Below the pieces are notes generated by a model that made no database searches, was not told the DNA's origin, and saw only the letters and a list, made by a program, of their open reading frames with translations. Below, piece by piece: positions 5,973-8,206 of a stretch of 8,206 nt of DNA; the stretch's first letter is position 1; every line of letters begins with the position of its first letter. The position numbers and the translations under genes are program-made. Source of the stretch: Rubrobacter sp. GTDB lineage: Bacteria; Actinomycetota; Rubrobacteria; Rubrobacterales; Rubrobacteraceae. The DNA lies in assembly GCA_013815485.1 (NCBI GenBank), contig JACDGB010000060.1, positions 1 to 8,206 on the forward strand, written 5' to 3'.

Positions 5973-6028
5973 ACGAGATTGGCGAGTAAAGAAAAACCAC
6001 GACTCACGACTTACGGAGCAAAGCGACC

Positions 6029-7930
6029 TTGCGCGTAGCCTTCATCACCGTCGGGGACACGGCTCGTCTGACCGGTGGATACCTCTATCATGCGGAGGTA
6101 TTCGCCCGGTTGCGGCAGATGGGATTGGAGATCGAAGAGATTGTCCCGAGCGGAGCCTCCCCGGAGGAGCAGGAACGGGCGGTGGATCGCCTTTCTCACC
6201 TCCTCGATCCCTCGTCCTTCGACGTGATCGTCGTGGATGCTCTCGCCAGGATCGTCTGCGCTCCGCGTCTCGACCGCTGGCGTGAAGAATGCCCGGTCGT
6301 GGCGATGGTACACGAGCTGCCGCGGGTCGCGGACCCGGAGTCCGAGACCCGCGAACACGAGTTCGAGAAGCCGTTGCTGCGCTCTGATCTGCTCGTCTGC
6401 GTCAGTGAACATGGAAGATCCATCCTCGAAGATCGGGGCGTTTCCGCTGCCTGTATCCGCGTCGTTCCGCCCGGCTTCGACCGCTTGTTTGTAGGCGGCG
6501 GTCCAACCGTTCGGGACGATGGCCTCGTGCGCGCCCTTTGCGTGGGGCAGTGGATCCCGCGCAAAGGCATCCTCGACCTCATCCACGCCTGGACAAAGGG
6601 TGAGAGATCCGGAGCGACGCTTGACCTCATCGGCGAGTCGGACGCCGACCCCGAATACGCCGCCGCCATCCGTGAAGCCATCGCCGCCGCGCCGGATGCG
6701 TCCATCAGCGTGCGCGGGCCAGTGGACGACGCCGCGCTCGCGCAAGCCTACGCGGAGGCGGATCTCTTCGTGCTGCCATCCCGCTACGAGGGATACGGCA
6801 TCGTCTTCGCCGAGGCACTCGCCCACGGGCTGCCACTCATCGCCTGCGACGCAGGGCCGGTCCCCGAACTCGTCGGCGAAGAAGCCGCCCGGATTGTTCC
6901 GGCAGGCGACGTGGATGCCATCTCCGAGAGCCTGGATCTCCTGCTCGGAGACCCCGCCCTGCGAAGCCGAATGTCCGAATCGGCCCGTAGCCAGTCCGAA
7001 AAACTCCTGCGCTGGGACGACACGGCGGCAAGGTTTCTCGATGCGCTGCGACAGGTGGCCGGGCGTTCGCCGGACAGGAATCTCCGCGAGCAGAACCGGC
7101 TCTCCTGGAACGCCGTGGCGGCGGCGCACGACAGCCATCGGAGAAACCTTGCCGGGTTCCTGCGCCGTGGCGGCAGCACCCTCTTCCCCGAGGAACGGAG
7201 TCTGCTCGGCCACATCGGAGGAGAGAAGCTCCTCCATCTCCAGTGCAACTCAGGCGGCGACACCTTGAGCCTCGCCCGGCTCGGGGCGACGGTCACCGGC
7301 GTGGACATAAGCGACGCGGCTATATCCACCGCCCGCAAGCTCTCCGAAGAGGCTGGTATCTCAGCGGATTTCGAGCGCGCCGACGTTTACGATTGGTTCG
7401 AGACAACAGCGCGAGCCGGGGGGCGTCGCTTCGATATCGTCTTCGCTTCATACGGCGTCGTCTGCTGGCTCCCCGACCTCGAAGCCTGGGCCGAAGGCAT
7501 CTCCGCCGTACTCGAACCCGGCGGGCGCTTCGTGCTCGTAGACTTCCATCCGGCGGCGGATATGTTTGATGACAGCTTCCGGCTCGTATCTGGCTATCCG
7601 TCCGGCGGAGAGAAACTGCCCCTCGAAGAAGGCGTCGGCGACTACGTCGGGGAGTCAGGAGGCGGCCTCACCCCTGCGGGCTCATCCGAAGGCGCGCGCG
7701 GTTTCGAGAACCCGGAACCGGCCCACCTATTCCGTTGGGGGCTCGGGGAGGTCGTCACGGCACTGGCCGAAGCCGGGTTACGAATAACCGCCCTCGAAGA
7801 GTACCCGTACTCCAACGGAGAGCGTCACTTCGCCGGGATGCGGGAGCGAACAGGACGCCGCATGTTCCCGCCGGAAGGCGTGCCCTCAGTGCCCCTGATG
7901 TACGGCATCAGGGCGGAGAAGAGTTTGTAG
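6029..7930 (+). CDS. Fused GT4 glycosyltransferase and SAM methyltransferase
   Basis: The product is 633 residues. Residues 1 to about 345 are a GT-B glycosyltransferase of family GT4. They include VAFITVGDTARLTGGYLYH at 3-21 (acceptor-side glycines), a P-R-K-G-style R178-K179-G180, LFVLPSRYEGYGIVFAEAL ending near 264 with the EX7E pair E254/E262, and CDAGPVPELV after it. Residues from about 351 (NLREQNRLSWNAVAAAH) to the end are a class I SAM-dependent methyltransferase. Motif I is LLHLQCNSGGDT at 401-412 and GVDIS at 424-428 has Asp426 to hold the SAM ribose. FDIVFASYGVVCWLPD and LEPGGRFVLVDFHPAA follow. One polypeptide thus probably glycosylates an acceptor and methylates the sugar or acceptor. 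The start is TTG at 6029, with GGAG 10 bases upstream, which fits the domain start. It follows the PTPS-like gene by 56 bases. The long minus-strand frame opposite (6011-7237) is a shadow. Confidence 0.9.
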   Translation: MRVAFITVGDTARLTGGYLYHAEVFARLRQMGLEIEEIVPSGASPEEQERAVDRLSHLLDPSSFDVIVVDALARIVCAPRLDRWREECPVVAMVHELPRVADPESETREHEFEKPLLRSDLLVCVSEHGRSILEDRGVSAACIRVVPPGFDRLFVGGGPTVRDDGLVRALCVGQWIPRKGILDLIHAWTKGERSGATLDLIGESDADPEYAAAIREAIAAAPDASISVRGPVDDAALAQAYAEADLFVLPSRYEGYGIVFAEALAHGLPLIACDAGPVPELVGEEAARIVPAGDVDAISESLDLLLGDPALRSRMSESARSQSEKLLRWDDTAARFLDALRQVAGRSPDRNLREQNRLSWNAVAAAHDSHRRNLAGFLRRGGSTLFPEERSLLGHIGGEKLLHLQCNSGGDTLSLARLGATVTGVDISDAAISTARKLSEEAGISADFERADVYDWFETTARAGGRRFDIVFASYGVVCWLPDLEAWAEGISAVLEPGGRFVLVDFHPAADMFDDSFRLVSGYPSGGEKLPLEEGVGDYVGESGGGLTPAGSSEGARGFENPEPAHLFRWGLGEVVTALAEAGLRITALEEYPYSNGERHFAGMRERTGRRMFPPEGVPSVPLMYGIRAEKSL

Positions 7931-7945
7931 ATTATCGGGTAATCT
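7929..7945. terminator. Short hairpin between convergent genes (weak)
   Basis: AGATTA and TAATCT form a 6-bp stem around a 5-base loop. It overlaps the last stop-codon bases of the genes on both sides. It is AT-rich with no T-run, so a terminator role is only positional. Confidence 0.25.
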
Positions 7946-8206
7946 AGTTCGGAGGAATTTGCAACTCTATGGCACGCGGCATCTTTGCCTTGACGCGGGC
8001 GACCACCTCCTCTTCAAGCACCTCCGGGTCTTGTCCAGAACTCAACATTCTCTCTACCCCTAGCATGTCCGTGCTTTTCTGATCGCTTAAAACAACCCGC
8101 AACTGCGATCCTAACAAGACTGCATCGTAGACGTGGAAACGAACTGGATCTTCGTCTCTTGCAACTTGGAGTCGATCAGTTTGGAATTCCCTCGCTATGT
8201 AGGCAA
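7944..8206 (-). CDS. Unknown protein, 3' part, lower GC
   Basis: The minus strand is open from the window end to a TAG at 7946-7944, giving the last 86 residues of a protein whose start lies beyond 8206. I do not recognise it. The peptide is soluble and charged: AREFQTDRLQVARDEDPVRFHVYDAVLLGSQ in its first part, then a segment with HxY-D-A-V-L and a helix-prone acidic stretch (DPEVLEEEVVARVKAKM), ending in IELQIPPN. No membrane segment is visible. GC over 7981-8206 is close to 50%, against over 70% in parts of the operon before it, and codons such as TTA, AGA and ATA appear. This may be an acquired gene or one under different codon pressure. It converges with the fusion gene. Confidence 0.6.
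   Translation of the reverse strand, partial: AYIAREFQTDRLQVARDEDPVRFHVYDAVLLGSQLRVVLSDQKSTDMLGVERMLSSGQDPEVLEEEVVARVKAKMPRAIELQIPPN

Noticed and set aside
5191..6000. Minus-strand frame (269 codons) opposite the MDR and PTPS-like genes
   Set aside because: It is a basic, low-complexity translation opposite two clear enzyme frames joined by ATGA.
6011..7237. Long minus-strand frame (408 codons) opposite the glycosyltransferase
   Set aside because: It mirrors an unmistakable GT4 coding frame. Its peptide is glycine-, arginine- and histidine-rich with no domain pattern, as expected of an antisense shadow in GC-rich DNA.

Overview
The window is GC-rich, with strong G/C preference at third codon positions. 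It carries an F420-type luciferase-like oxidoreductase, a PIG-V-like mannosyltransferase and an acyltransferase with an HPGLAD motif. From memory this mix suggests a deep-branching, high-GC actinobacterium (Rubrobacter-like) or possibly a Chloroflexota member; this is inference, not a database match. No tRNA, rRNA, CRISPR array, insertion sequence or phage gene was seen.

Layout. (1) Bases 1-621 (+) hold the 3' end of a multi-pass membrane glycosyltransferase of PIG-V type. (2) Bases 622-750 are a short gap with a small 3' remnant that resembles the tail of a gene further along. (3) Bases 751-3808 are a leftward gene string. In transcription order it is folB (dihydroneopterin aldolase), a PlsC-like acyltransferase, a four-helix membrane protein joined to it by an ATGA overlap, a small unknown protein with its own likely promoter, and an LLM-class flavin/F420 oxidoreductase. 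(4) Bases 3900-7930 are a rightward four-gene operon, divergent from folB: a stand-alone RibD C-terminal-type reductase, a cysteine-free MDR dehydrogenase, a 6-pyruvoyl-tetrahydropterin synthase/QueD superfamily protein, and a 633-residue fusion of a GT4 glycosyltransferase with a class I methyltransferase. (5) Bases 7944-8206 (-) are the 3' end of an unknown gene with clearly lower GC.

The rightward operon is the most interesting part. It pairs pterin-type enzymes (PTPS fold, DHFR-fold RibD_C reductase, and FolB across a 91-base divergent gap) with a short-chain-type redox enzyme and a glycosyltransferase-methyltransferase. I recognise no characterised pathway with this exact set. The most economical reading is synthesis of a reduced, side-chain-modified, glycosylated and methylated pterin or related GTP-derived compound, loosely like the cyanobacterial pterin glycosides. 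The PTPS-like member lacks the usual Cys and Asp-His catalytic residues, so its reaction is probably not the textbook one. Other oddities are a probable ATA start codon on the RibD_C gene behind a perfect Shine-Dalgarno, and a perfect 10-bp inverted repeat that encloses the start of the acyltransferase gene.
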